64,000 nucleotides of DNA from Pannonibacter sp051860505 (GTDB lineage Bacteria > Pseudomonadota > Alphaproteobacteria > Rhizobiales > Stappiaceae), in contig NZ_JBHYDX010000020.1 of assembly GCF_051860505.1 (NCBI RefSeq), positions 1 through 64,000 on the forward strand, read 5' to 3'. Below the pieces are notes generated by a model. That model saw nothing but the letters and a program-made list of their open reading frames with translations. It searched no databases and was not told where the DNA came from. A program made the translations under genes and the position numbers. Positions 35,403 through 43,726 of the stretch are shown in pieces. Numbering within the stretch: position 1 is the first letter of the stretch; the number at the start of each line of letters is the position of its first letter.

Positions 35403-36151
35403 GCCTCGCCCCCCGAAATCGCCAAAGCCTGACCGTTGATGCCCTCCGATCCCGGCCCCGACAGATAGAGCGCCATGGCAGTGACCTCGTCCGGACGAAC
35501 GAGACGCCCCTGCGGATTGGTCGCCGTCAAGGCGGCGAGCGCCTCGTCCCGGCTCTTGCCCGTCTTGTCCATGATGTTGGCAATGGAGCGCTCGGTCATT
35601 TCCGTGTCGAGGAAGCCGGGGCAGATGGCGTTGACCGTGATCGGCTTGCGCGCGACTTCCAGCGCCAGAGCCTTCGTCAGGCCGACGACGCCATGCTTGG
35701 CCGCCACATAGGGGGCGACATAGGCATAGCCCTTGAGCCCCGCGGTGGAGGCGACCGAGATCAACCGACCCCAGCCACGCATCTGGTTGAGGCCGGCCCG
35801 GAAGGTGAGGAACACGCCGGTCAGGTTGACCGCCAGCATGGCGTTCCACTGCTCCAGCGACGTCCGACCAAGGGGCGCGCTTTCGGCGACGCCAGCATTG
35901 GCGATGACGATGTCGACGGGGCCGGCCGCAGCAAACAGTGCCGCGACGCTGGCCTCGTCGGTCACATCCGCAGAAATGGCGCGCACGCCGGGATAGAGCG
36001 CGGCGACGGCATCAAGCGGCTCCTGCCGCCGCCCGGCGATCACGACCTCGGCCCCCGCCGCGACAAAGCCGCGAGCAAGGTCGGCACCGGTTCCGGTTCC
36101 GCCTCCGGTGATGAGGACCCTGCGGCCCTGCTGCGCGCCAGCCGTTGTCAT
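35399..36151 (-). CDS. short-chain dehydrogenase/reductase
   Basis: The 250-residue SDR has the cofactor motif TGGGTGTGADLA, IANAG, catalytic Ser (SVASTAG), YVAAK (Tyr-xxx-Lys) and the AICPGFLDTEM segment. A beta-hydroxyacyl-CoA dehydrogenase step in aminobenzoyl-CoA degradation is likely. Its ATG at 36151 overlaps the stop of the monooxygenase/reductase gene by 4 bases. Confidence 0.92.
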   Translation of the reverse strand: MTTAGAQQGRRVLITGGGTGTGADLARGFVAAGAEVVIAGRRQEPLDAVAALYPGVRAISADVTDEASVAALFAAAGPVDIVIANAGVAESAPLGRTSLEQWNAMLAVNLTGVFLTFRAGLNQMRGWGRLISVASTAGLKGYAYVAPYVAAKHGVVGLTKALALEVARKPITVNAICPGFLDTEMTERSIANIMDKTGKSRDEALAALTATNPQGRLVRPDEVTAMALYLSGPGSEGINGQALAISGGEA

Positions 36152-38433
36152 GCCCGGATCGTCTCCTGCTGCCGCTCGCGCAGGCGGAAGGCGAGATCGC
36201 GGCCACCCTTGTAGGGTGCGGGCCATTCGGATGCCGTATCGCCCTGTTCGACCGCAGCATGCAGCGTCCAGTAGGGATCGGCCAGATGGGCACGGGCGAG
36301 GCAGACAAGATCGGCTCGGCCGGCCATCAGGATGCCGTTGACCTGGTCCCAGTCGGAGATGTTGCCGACGGTCATGGTCGGGATGCCAGCCTCGTTGCGG
36401 ATGCGATCCGAGAACGGGGTCTGGAACATGCGGCCATAGACCGGCTTTTCGCCCGGATCGGTCTGGCCCGAGGACACGTCGATGATGTCGGCACCGGCGG
36501 CGCGGAACATGCGGGCGATTTCCACCGCATCTTCCGGCGTGACGCCATCCTCGCCCATCCAGTCATGGGCCGAGATACGAACCGACATCGGCTTCTCGTC
36601 CGGCCAGACCTTGCGCATGGCGGCGAAGATCTCGAGCGGATAGCGCATACGGTTCTCAAGCGAGCCGCCGTACTCGTCCGTGCGGCGGTTGGTGACCGGT
36701 GAGATGAAGCTTGCCAGCAGGTAGCCGTGCGCCGCGTGCATTTCGATCATGTCGACGCCGGCGCGGTTCGCCATCTGGGCGGCGGCGACGAACTGGTCAC
36801 GCACCATGTCCATGTCCGTTCGGTCCATCGCCTTGGGCACCTGGTTGTGGGCCCGATAAGGGATGGCGCTGGCACTCAGGATCGGCCAGTTGCCACTGTC
36901 CAGCGGTTGGTCGATGCCGTCCCAGGCGAGCTTGGTCGAGCCCTTGCGACCCGAGTGACCGATCTGGATGCAGAGCTTGGCACTCGTCTCGGCATGGACG
37001 AAGTCGGCCAGGCGCTTCCAGGCCGCCTCATGCTCGGGCGCATAGAGGCCAGGGCAGCCCGGGGTGATGCGGCCTTCCGGCGAGACGCAGGTCATCTCGG
37101 TGTAGATGAGCCCTGCCCCGCCCTTGGCCCGCTCGGCGTAATGCACGAGATGCCAGTCGGTCGGGCGGCCGTCGACCGCCTTGTACTGCGCCATCGGCGA
37201 CAGCACGATGCGGTTCTTCAGGGTCATGTTGCGCAGCTTGAACGGCTGGAACATGGGGCGGCGGCCCTTCTGGCCACCGGCCTGTTCGGCAAACCAGTCC
37301 TCGGCCGAGGCAAGCCAGGCGGCATCGCGCAAGCGCAGGTTCTCGTGGCTGATGCGCTGCGAGCGGGTCAGCAGCGAATAGGCGAACTGGGTCGGCGGCA
37401 TGTCGAGATAGCGCTCGACCTGCTCGAACCACTCCAGCGAATTGCGCGCCGCAGACTGCAGGCGCAGCACCTCGATCCGGCGCTCGTCCTGGTAACGCTG
37501 GAACGCGGCTTCCATCGTCGGCTCGGAGTGCAGATAGGTTGCGAGCGCAATGGCGCTGTCAAAGGCAAGGCGCGAGCCCGAGCCGATGGAGAAGTGGCCG
37601 GTGGCGGCCGCATCGCCCATCAGGACGACATTCTCGTGGTACCACTTGTCACAGATCACGCGGGGGAAGTTCATCCACACGGCCGAGCCACGCAGATGCG
37701 CCGCGTTGGACATGAGCTTGTGGCCGCCGAGGTGATCCGCGAACACCTTCTCGCAGGTCTCGATGGTCTCTTCCTTCGACATATGCTCGAAGCCGAACTT
37801 GTCCCAGGTCTCCTGGGTGCATTCGACGATCACGGTCGCGGTGTCGGCATCGAACTGATAGGCGTGAACCCACATCCAGCCGTGCTCGGTTTTCTCGAAG
37901 ATGAAGGTGAAGGCGTCGTCGAATTTCTGGTGCGTACCGAGCCAGATGAACTTGCACAGGCGCACATCGACATCCGGCTTGAACACCTCGGCATATTCGC
38001 GGCGCACCAGCGAATTGATGCCGTCGGTGGCAACCACCAGATCATAATCCTTGCGGTAGTCTTCGGCCGACTTGAACTCGGTCTCGAACTGCATGGTGAT
38101 GCCGAGTTCGCGGGCGCGTTCCTGCAGCAGGATCAGCAGCTTCTTGCGGCCGATACCGGCAAAGCCATGGCCGCCCGACACGGTGCGCACGCCATCATGG
38201 ATGACGGCGATGTCGTCCCAGTAGGCGAAGTTGGAGCGGATCGCCTCGGTGCTCTTGGGATCGTTGAGCGCCATCTTGCCCAGCGCATCGTCGGAGAGCA
38301 CGACACCCCAGCCGAACGTGTCGCTGGCGCGGTTGCGCTCCAGCACGGTGACGTCGTGGCTGGCGTCACGCAGCTTCATCGAGATCGCGAAATAGAGGCC
38401 AGCCGGCCCACCTCCCAAGCACAGGATCTTCAT
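36148..38433 (-). CDS. 2-aminobenzoyl-CoA monooxygenase/reductase (bifunctional)
   Basis: The 761-residue fusion has an N-terminal aromatic flavin monooxygenase (about 1-385) with GGGPAGLYFAI and VLMGDAAATGHFSIGSG. The C-terminal half (about 395-750) is an old-yellow-enzyme domain with LKNRIVLSPMAQYKA, 'IQIGHSGRKG' and 'EMHAAHGYLLASFISPVTN'. This architecture is that of the Azoarcus evansii enzyme. That enzyme hydroxylates 2-aminobenzoyl-CoA and then reduces the ring, removing aromaticity in a single protein. A related annotation is salicylyl-CoA 5-hydroxylase, but the aminobenzoate-CoA ligase and RidA genes favour the amino substrate. It is the first gene of the operon. Confidence 0.94.
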   Translation of the reverse strand: MKILCLGGGPAGLYFAISMKLRDASHDVTVLERNRASDTFGWGVVLSDDALGKMALNDPKSTEAIRSNFAYWDDIAVIHDGVRTVSGGHGFAGIGRKKLLILLQERARELGITMQFETEFKSAEDYRKDYDLVVATDGINSLVRREYAEVFKPDVDVRLCKFIWLGTHQKFDDAFTFIFEKTEHGWMWVHAYQFDADTATVIVECTQETWDKFGFEHMSKEETIETCEKVFADHLGGHKLMSNAAHLRGSAVWMNFPRVICDKWYHENVVLMGDAAATGHFSIGSGSRLAFDSAIALATYLHSEPTMEAAFQRYQDERRIEVLRLQSAARNSLEWFEQVERYLDMPPTQFAYSLLTRSQRISHENLRLRDAAWLASAEDWFAEQAGGQKGRRPMFQPFKLRNMTLKNRIVLSPMAQYKAVDGRPTDWHLVHYAERAKGGAGLIYTEMTCVSPEGRITPGCPGLYAPEHEAAWKRLADFVHAETSAKLCIQIGHSGRKGSTKLAWDGIDQPLDSGNWPILSASAIPYRAHNQVPKAMDRTDMDMVRDQFVAAAQMANRAGVDMIEMHAAHGYLLASFISPVTNRRTDEYGGSLENRMRYPLEIFAAMRKVWPDEKPMSVRISAHDWMGEDGVTPEDAVEIARMFRAAGADIIDVSSGQTDPGEKPVYGRMFQTPFSDRIRNEAGIPTMTVGNISDWDQVNGILMAGRADLVCLARAHLADPYWTLHAAVEQGDTASEWPAPYKGGRDLAFRLRERQQETIRA

Positions 38434-38490
38434 TGCCGCAGTCCCTTCCGGTTAACGTGTTGAGCATGAGCCTGCCACCAGCCGGAAATT

Positions 38491-38506
38491 ATTTCAAGCT
38501 TGAAAT
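38491..38506. promoter_or_regulatory. MarR-type operator, perfect 16-base palindrome
   Basis: ATTTCAAGCTTGAAAT lies 58 bases upstream of the monooxygenase/reductase start. It is the size and symmetry expected of a MarR site, and the operon carries a MarR gene. Confidence 0.65.
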
Positions 38507-38699
38507 ATCGGATTATGACAACTCGGCGCAGGTGCGGCTCTGGGAAAGTGATCAGGCCGCAACGGACCTTGGCACAGGCACCCTGAAGGCAGGGTTTGCC
38601 GGCGGTCTCGTTCGATCCTCCCCTAAAGCGTGCGCTTAGGCCGGCAGCACTGGGTCGACGTGCGCTCCCGGATCGGCTCGCCGTCCTCAAACCGCAAAT

Positions 38700-38715
38700 A
38701 ATTCAAGCTTGAAGC
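38700..38715. promoter_or_regulatory. second MarR-type palindrome between the two divergent operons
   Basis: AATTCAAGCTTGAAGC keeps the 12-base dyad core TTCAAGCTTGAA found in the first site. It is about 70 bases upstream of the putative trpL promoter and about 270 bases upstream of the catabolic operon. Confidence 0.55.
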
Positions 38716-38782
38716 GACTGGTCCATTTTGCAACAGGGCCACGGGAAGTGATGCCGCGACAGGTCTTGCGGCCTTTCTTCCG

Positions 38783-38811
38783 TTGCCTGTGGCCCGTGGC
38801 TGCGCTAGGCA
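38783..38811 (+). promoter_or_regulatory. putative trpL-trpE(G) promoter
   Basis: TTGCCT and TAGGCA are separated by 17 bases. Transcription would start about 7 bases after the -10, at or next to the trpL ATG at 38819, giving a leaderless message. Confidence 0.5.
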
Positions 38812-38818
38812 AACGGTC

Positions 38819-38866
38819 ATGAACACGCAGATGATCCTCAAGGGCTGGTGGTGGCGGGACGCATAA
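38819..38866 (+). CDS. trpL: Trp leader peptide
   Basis: A 15-codon frame encodes MNTQMILKGWWWRDA, with three consecutive Trp codons at 38846-38854. It closely resembles the rhizobial leader peptide in front of trpE(G), also with WWW near its end. Ribosome stalling at the Trp codons when charged tRNA-Trp is short would control the downstream attenuator. In Sinorhizobium meliloti the terminated leader RNA and the peptide also act in trans. The putative promoter places the 5' end near the ATG, so the frame may be translated without a Shine-Dalgarno site. Confidence 0.88.
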   Translation: MNTQMILKGWWWRDA

Positions 38867-38868
38867 GA

Positions 38869-38947
38869 GCGGCCTTGCGATTTCTCATGTCCTGACGTGA
38901 TCGAAGTTGACCCAAAGGCCGCCGCGGCAAGACCCGCAGGCGGCCTT
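38869..38947 (+). promoter_or_regulatory. transcription attenuator of trpE(G)
   Basis: Segment A, GCGGCCTT (38869-38876), and segment C, GCGGCCTT (38940-38947), are identical. Segment B, AAGGCCGC (38915-38922), is complementary to both. A:B forms an antiterminator, and B:C forms a strong terminator-like hairpin with an added GCGG/CCGC inner stem. The Trp codons lie just upstream of A. The sequence after C is only partly T-rich. Confidence 0.82.
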
Positions 38948-39006
38948 CGGTCTGTCTGGGGGCAGGCTCAAGGCCTGGAGCGGCGCCCAACGTGGAGGAA
39001 ACCGGA

Positions 39007-41175
39007 ATGCCGGCATCGGCTCAGCAGATCTTCAAGACCGCAGGCGGGGTGACCATCACCCGCAGCTCCCGTCCCTCCGACTATGCTTCCGGCACCTCCG
39101 ACTGGATCGACCGGCTCGACGCCGAGCGCGGCGCCGTCCTCTCCTCCTCCTATGAATACCCGGGCCGCTACACGCGCTGGGACATGGCGCTGGTCAATCC
39201 GCCGCTGGTGCTGGAAGCCGCCGACCGCAATGTCTCGATCCGGGCGCTCAACGGGCGTGGCCGCATCCTGATGCCGGTGGTCACACGCGTCCTCAAGGCC
39301 CACGCGGATGTCGCCTCTCTCACGGAAAGCGACGGCCGCATCGATCTCGTCGTCAAGACCCCGGACGGGCCGTTCCGCGAGGAAGACCGCTCGCGCCAGC
39401 CGTCCACCTTCTCGGTCGTGCGCGCCCTGAAGGAGCTGTTTGCCTGCGACGATGACCAGCTCGGCCTTTACGGTGCCTTCGGCTACGACCTTGCCTTCCA
39501 GTTCGAGCCGATCGAGCTGAAGCTGAAACGTCCGGACGACCAGCGCGACGTCATCCTGTTCCTGCCCGACGAGATCCTGATCGTCGACCACCACGCCAAG
39601 CGCGCCTATGTGCTGGAGTATGACTTCGAGGTCGACGGCCAGACGACCCGCGGCCTGCCGCGCGACGGCGAGAAGCAGCATTACCAGCCGGCCAACGAGG
39701 ATCCGGGCCGCGGCGACCATGAGCCGGGCGAATATGCCAGGATCGTCGACCGGGCGAAGGAGTACTTCAAGCGCGGGGACCTGTTCGAGACCGTGCCGGG
39801 CCAGACCTTCTACGAGCCCTGCGCCAACCCGCCGTCGGCCGTCTCGCGCCGGCTGCAGCAGATCAACCCGTCGCCCTATTCCTTCTTCTTCAATCTCGGC
39901 AACCGGGAATATCTCGTTGGCGCATCACCGGAAATGTATGTCCGCGTGACCGGCGGCCGGCGTGTCGAGACCTGCCCGATCTCCGGCACCATCCGGCGCG
40001 GCAAGAACGCCATCGAGGACGAGGCGCAGATCCGCAAGCTCCTGAACTCGGCCAAGGACGAGGCCGAGCTGACGATGTGCTCGGACGTCGACCGCAACGA
40101 CAAGAGCCGCGTCTGCGTGCCGGGCTCGGTCAAGGTGATCGGCCGCCGCCAGATCGAGATGTACTCCCGCCTCATCCACACCGTGGACCACATCGAGGGC
40201 ATCCTGCGCGAGGATATGGACGCGCTCGACGCCTTCCTGTCGCATGCCTGGGCGGTCACGGTGACCGGCGCGCCGAAGCGATGGGCGATGGAGTTCATCG
40301 AGGCCAACGAGAAGAGCCCGCGCGCCTGGTATGGCGGGGCCATCGGCGCGGTGCTGTTCAACGGCGACATGAACACCGGCCTGACGCTGCGCACCGTGCG
40401 CATCAAGGATGGTGTCGCCCAGATCCGCGCCGGCGCGACACTGCTCTATGACAGCGTGCCGGAAGAGGAAGAGGCTGAGACCGAACTGAAGGCTGAGGCG
40501 ATGCGCGCGGCCGTGCGCGAGGCCGGGCTTGCCGTCAAGGCGGCTGAGACGGTGAAGGCTGCAAAGCCCGGCAAGGGGCTGAAGATCCTGCTCGTCGACC
40601 ACGAGGACAGCTTCGTCCACACGCTGGCCAACTACTTCCGCCAGACCGGGGCCGATGTCGTCACCTACCGCACACCGGTGGCCGACCACGTTTTCCACGA
40701 CGTCAATCCGGATCTGGTCGTGCTGTCGCCGGGACCGGGCAGCCCGAAGGACTTCGATTGCGCGGCCACCATCGGCAGGGCGCGGGCACGGGCGCTGCCG
40801 ATTTTCGGTGTCTGCCTCGGGCTGCAGGCGCTGGCCGAGGGGCTGGGCGGGGAACTGGGCCAGCTCGACGTGCCGATGCACGGCAAGCCGTCGCCGATCT
40901 CGATCCTCGGCAACTCGCTGCTGTTCGAGGGGCTGACGTCGCCGGTCATCGTCGGCCGCTACCACTCGCTCTATGCGAGGAAGGACAAGCTGCCGAAGGA
41001 GTTCCGCATCACGGCGGAAACCGAGGATGGCGTCATCATGGCGATCGAGCACGAGCTGGAACCGATTGCTGCCGTGCAGTTCCATCCCGAGAGCATCATG
41101 TCACTCGATCAGGATGGCGGCCACAAGATCATCGAGAACGTGGTCACGCGGCTGGTGAAGGCGCGGAGTACCTGA
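39007..41175 (+). CDS. trpE(G): anthranilate synthase, fused TrpE-TrpG
   Basis: The 722-residue fusion makes anthranilate from chorismate and glutamine. The TrpE part (about 1-515) includes ASPEMYVRVTGGRRVETCPI, GTIRRG and DVDRNDKSRVC. A charged linker leads to the TrpG amidotransferase (about 528-722), with the catalytic Cys in IFGVCLGLQ (about 603) and His/Glu in QFHPES (about 693). The fused form is typical of Hyphomicrobiales. I chose the ATG at 39007, preceded by a perfect GGAGG with 8-base spacing; an upstream in-frame GTG overlaps that site. Attenuation by trpL is expected. The gene is divergent from an anthranilate-degrading operon. Confidence 0.96.
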   Translation: MPASAQQIFKTAGGVTITRSSRPSDYASGTSDWIDRLDAERGAVLSSSYEYPGRYTRWDMALVNPPLVLEAADRNVSIRALNGRGRILMPVVTRVLKAHADVASLTESDGRIDLVVKTPDGPFREEDRSRQPSTFSVVRALKELFACDDDQLGLYGAFGYDLAFQFEPIELKLKRPDDQRDVILFLPDEILIVDHHAKRAYVLEYDFEVDGQTTRGLPRDGEKQHYQPANEDPGRGDHEPGEYARIVDRAKEYFKRGDLFETVPGQTFYEPCANPPSAVSRRLQQINPSPYSFFFNLGNREYLVGASPEMYVRVTGGRRVETCPISGTIRRGKNAIEDEAQIRKLLNSAKDEAELTMCSDVDRNDKSRVCVPGSVKVIGRRQIEMYSRLIHTVDHIEGILREDMDALDAFLSHAWAVTVTGAPKRWAMEFIEANEKSPRAWYGGAIGAVLFNGDMNTGLTLRTVRIKDGVAQIRAGATLLYDSVPEEEEAETELKAEAMRAAVREAGLAVKAAETVKAAKPGKGLKILLVDHEDSFVHTLANYFRQTGADVVTYRTPVADHVFHDVNPDLVVLSPGPGSPKDFDCAATIGRARARALPIFGVCLGLQALAEGLGGELGQLDVPMHGKPSPISILGNSLLFEGLTSPVIVGRYHSLYARKDKLPKEFRITAETEDGVIMAIEHELEPIAAVQFHPESIMSLDQDGGHKIIENVVTRLVKARST

Positions 41176-41257
41176 TGCCTGATGTCAAGTCAGGTATGCC
41201 TCCCTTCCGTTATGGCCGGGCTTGTCCTGACCATCTGCAAGTCATTGACTTGTATAG

Positions 41258-41280
41258 ATCCTCGGCACAAGGCCGAGGAT
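41258..41280. repeat. single intergenic palindromic repeat unit
   Basis: ATCCTCGG-CACAAGG-CCGAGGAT is an 8-base perfect hairpin followed by GACGG. It is a variant of the repeat at 6771-6894 and lies 82 bases after trpE(G), where it may help end transcription. Confidence 0.7.
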
Positions 41281-41315
41281 GACGGTGGAGCGCTGAGGGC
41301 TGTTGAACCGAAACG

Positions 41316-42410
41316 TCAGCCCGGCGTGCCAGCAGCGGGGGCTGCCTGACAGATCAGCGGTCCCGCCGGCTGGAGCGGTGCCCCGGTCAACTCCGCCAGC
41401 CGGTCAGCCGGGCGGCCGGTGATGCGGGCCCAGAGCCAGCCGCCGTCGCCCTCACCCATGCGCCGGTGGCTCAGGTCGCGCTCGGCCGGGATGCCGCTCG
41501 CTGCGCCGTCGCGCAGATCCGCCAGGGCAAATTGGAACACATAGTCCGGGGTCATGCCCATGCGCAGGTCCGAGACGACAAGACGCCCGTCGCGCTCTTC
41601 GGCTTTCAGGAAGCCACGGCTGAACCAGGCGAGCTTGGCATAGGCATCGCTGCCTGCAACGCAGGCGGCAAGGTCCGGACGGCGGGGATGGGTGTAGACT
41701 GGCACCGGATCTGGCCCGTCGACCAGCGACAGGTAGACATTGTGATAGGCCTCATCCTCCAGGGCGATGACCTTCCACATCACCGTATTGAAGGGACCGG
41801 CAATCGCAAGCACCTGCTCGGGTACGATCCCGCGAGCGGCAAAGACCTCACGTGCCCGCGCCTCCATCTGTGACTGGATGACGACACCCCAGCCGAGATA
41901 GGCCGTGCTGAGCACCAGGGCCACCGCGACACCCCGGCCAAGCGCCCGGCTCCAGCCGGAGCGGACCAGCGCCCAGACGGTCACAGCCAGGAGCGGCAGC
42001 GTATAGAGCGGATCCGCGATGAACACCGAGCCGACGCCGACCGGATCGGGGAAGACCGGCCAGAACAGACGCGTGCCGTAGATCGTCATGGCGTCCAGCA
42101 AGGCATGTGTCGACAGGCACAGGAATACCGTCAGCATGGCCAGGAGCCGTGCCTCGCGCAGGCCCTTGAACAGCCGCACCAACCCCTCGCCCAGCAACGG
42201 AGCGGCCAGGGCATGCACAAACAGCGAATGGGTCCAGCCGCGGTGATAGACGAAGCTGTCCACCGGATCGGCAAAGGGGATGAGGACATCGAGGTCCGGC
42301 AAGGTGCCAAGCACACCGCCAATCAACGCCGCCTTGCGCGCGCCAACCTTCGGACCGATGACAAGGGCGGACACGGCGGCGCCGAGAACAAACTGCGAGA
42401 GGGAATCCAT
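41316..42410 (-). CDS. membrane-bound metal-dependent hydrolase, YdjM/DUF457-like
   Basis: The 364-residue protein starts MDSLSQFVLGAAVSALVIGP, followed by GTLPDLD and YHRGWTHS. These are the DUF457/YdjM signatures with conserved Asp and His residues thought to bind metal. About four membrane helices occupy residues 1-190, and a soluble C-terminal region (about 190-364) is probably periplasmic. The substrate is unknown for the family. I chose the ATG at 42410 because it gives the family N-terminus; another in-frame ATG lies at 42470, and neither has a strong ribosome site. Confidence 0.8.
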   Translation of the reverse strand: MDSLSQFVLGAAVSALVIGPKVGARKAALIGGVLGTLPDLDVLIPFADPVDSFVYHRGWTHSLFVHALAAPLLGEGLVRLFKGLREARLLAMLTVFLCLSTHALLDAMTIYGTRLFWPVFPDPVGVGSVFIADPLYTLPLLAVTVWALVRSGWSRALGRGVAVALVLSTAYLGWGVVIQSQMEARAREVFAARGIVPEQVLAIAGPFNTVMWKVIALEDEAYHNVYLSLVDGPDPVPVYTHPRRPDLAACVAGSDAYAKLAWFSRGFLKAEERDGRLVVSDLRMGMTPDYVFQFALADLRDGAASGIPAERDLSHRRMGEGDGGWLWARITGRPADRLAELTGAPLQPAGPLICQAAPAAGTPG

Positions 42411-42551
42411 AAACCAGCCATTTTGGCCCAAGATGCGGGCTGAGTTGAGAAACGCCTTCTGATCTGGCATCTGGCTTACGGCTATACAACCCTTCGGGAT
42501 CATCGCCGGTCCGGATATCTTAACTCAGCCCCTTCCCTCCCGGACATCCAG

Positions 42552-43583
42552 TCAGCTGACACCGGCCTTCTTCAGCACCTTTCTGAACCGGGCGGCTACC
42601 TTGGCAAAGCCGTCGTCGGTGCCGTGGATCTCGTCGATCCAGTCGGCGACGTCCGACATGGCCCCACGACAGTCGACCAGCCAGATGTTGGTCTGTTTCG
42701 GATCGCCGGCGACATCACTGAGCATGTCGTAGAGCGCATCGACCAGGAACTTGATGATGTTCCGGCGCAAGTCGCGGTCCTTGATCTTGCGCGCATCGAG
42801 TGGTTCGCCAAGCCACTCGTTCTTCTTGGCGTGTTTCGGCTTGCGCGGATCGTCGGGACTGTCCGGATACGGAAACGCGTAATCATAGCCGTGTATGAAA
42901 ATCGGAACCTTGGCGAACTCCTTGTACTGGCGGATGTTGCCAATGACATGCCGATAGGCCTCGTCGAGATAGGCGATCTTCTGGGCCAGCACCGCCATGT
43001 TGATGTGCCCGGCGACGTCCGTGACATTGCCGTTGAAGTTCTTCAGCATGTCATGCAGCACGGCCACGCCGGTTTCCGGATCCTCACCGATGATGTCATT
43101 TCCAGCGGCGGAGAAGAGGAACCCCTTGACGTGCTTTCGCTGCGTCCACAAGGCCGCCAGATACTCGGTCCCGTTGTCCCCGGTAGGGCCATAGACCATG
43201 TTCTGCGCCGTGTCGCCCGCAGCTCCAACGGAATAAATGAGATAGTCCTTGCCGAGCTGGTCGATGACGTCCTTCACCAGCAAGGGAAACTGATGCCAGC
43301 TGTCCCCCTCCTCGACCAGAACGGGCAGCTTTTCGCCAGCGTTCAGCCGGTTGCGGAAGGTCACCTGACGGCGCCAGCGCGAGACGCTGTTGCCGATCTG
43401 CAGCGCATTCTCGAGTTCTTCGAGATCCGGCGTCATGACGACTTTCTTCGGGTCAGGCCGCAGTTCGAAGTCAAAGCCGCCGCGTCCCTTGCGCACGACC
43501 GACACAGCAAGAATCTGTTCGTCGGTCGTTGCAGGGTCGGTCAGGAGAGCGAGATAGTCCGGATAGCTGATTTTCTTTGCCAT
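42552..43583 (-). CDS. cytosolic SGNH/GDSL-type hydrolase, uncharacterised
   Basis: The 343-residue protein has no signal peptide or membrane segment. I read the four SGNH blocks in order: GDSW with Ser95, SVGAAGDT (Gly123), SAAGNDI (Asn162) and a C-terminal DEIH with Asp317 and His320. The first 85 residues are outside the usual SGNH domain. A GGAGG site precedes the ATG at 43583. The gene is divergent from a cytosolic trypsin-like protease across 143 bases. SGNH enzymes cleave esters, acyl groups or related bonds, and the substrate is unknown. Confidence 0.7.
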   Translation of the reverse strand: MAKKISYPDYLALLTDPATTDEQILAVSVVRKGRGGFDFELRPDPKKVVMTPDLEELENALQIGNSVSRWRRQVTFRNRLNAGEKLPVLVEEGDSWHQFPLLVKDVIDQLGKDYLIYSVGAAGDTAQNMVYGPTGDNGTEYLAALWTQRKHVKGFLFSAAGNDIIGEDPETGVAVLHDMLKNFNGNVTDVAGHINMAVLAQKIAYLDEAYRHVIGNIRQYKEFAKVPIFIHGYDYAFPYPDSPDDPRKPKHAKKNEWLGEPLDARKIKDRDLRRNIIKFLVDALYDMLSDVAGDPKQTNIWLVDCRGAMSDVADWIDEIHGTDDGFAKVAARFRKVLKKAGVS

Positions 43584-43726
43584 GCGTTCCTCCCGAGGAG
43601 CACGTACCGGCGTCTGCCGGACTGCCGGTGGCGCCTCGGCAAGGACTAGCCTGCCGCTGCGGAACATCCTAAACTCTGAATTGCAGGGCGCGCAATACGC
43701 ATCATATGACCTGCGAAGGAGCGATC

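Noticed and set aside
36727..38463. 578-codon open frame on the + strand
   Set aside because: It is antisense to the 2-aminobenzoyl-CoA monooxygenase/reductase and has no domain pattern.
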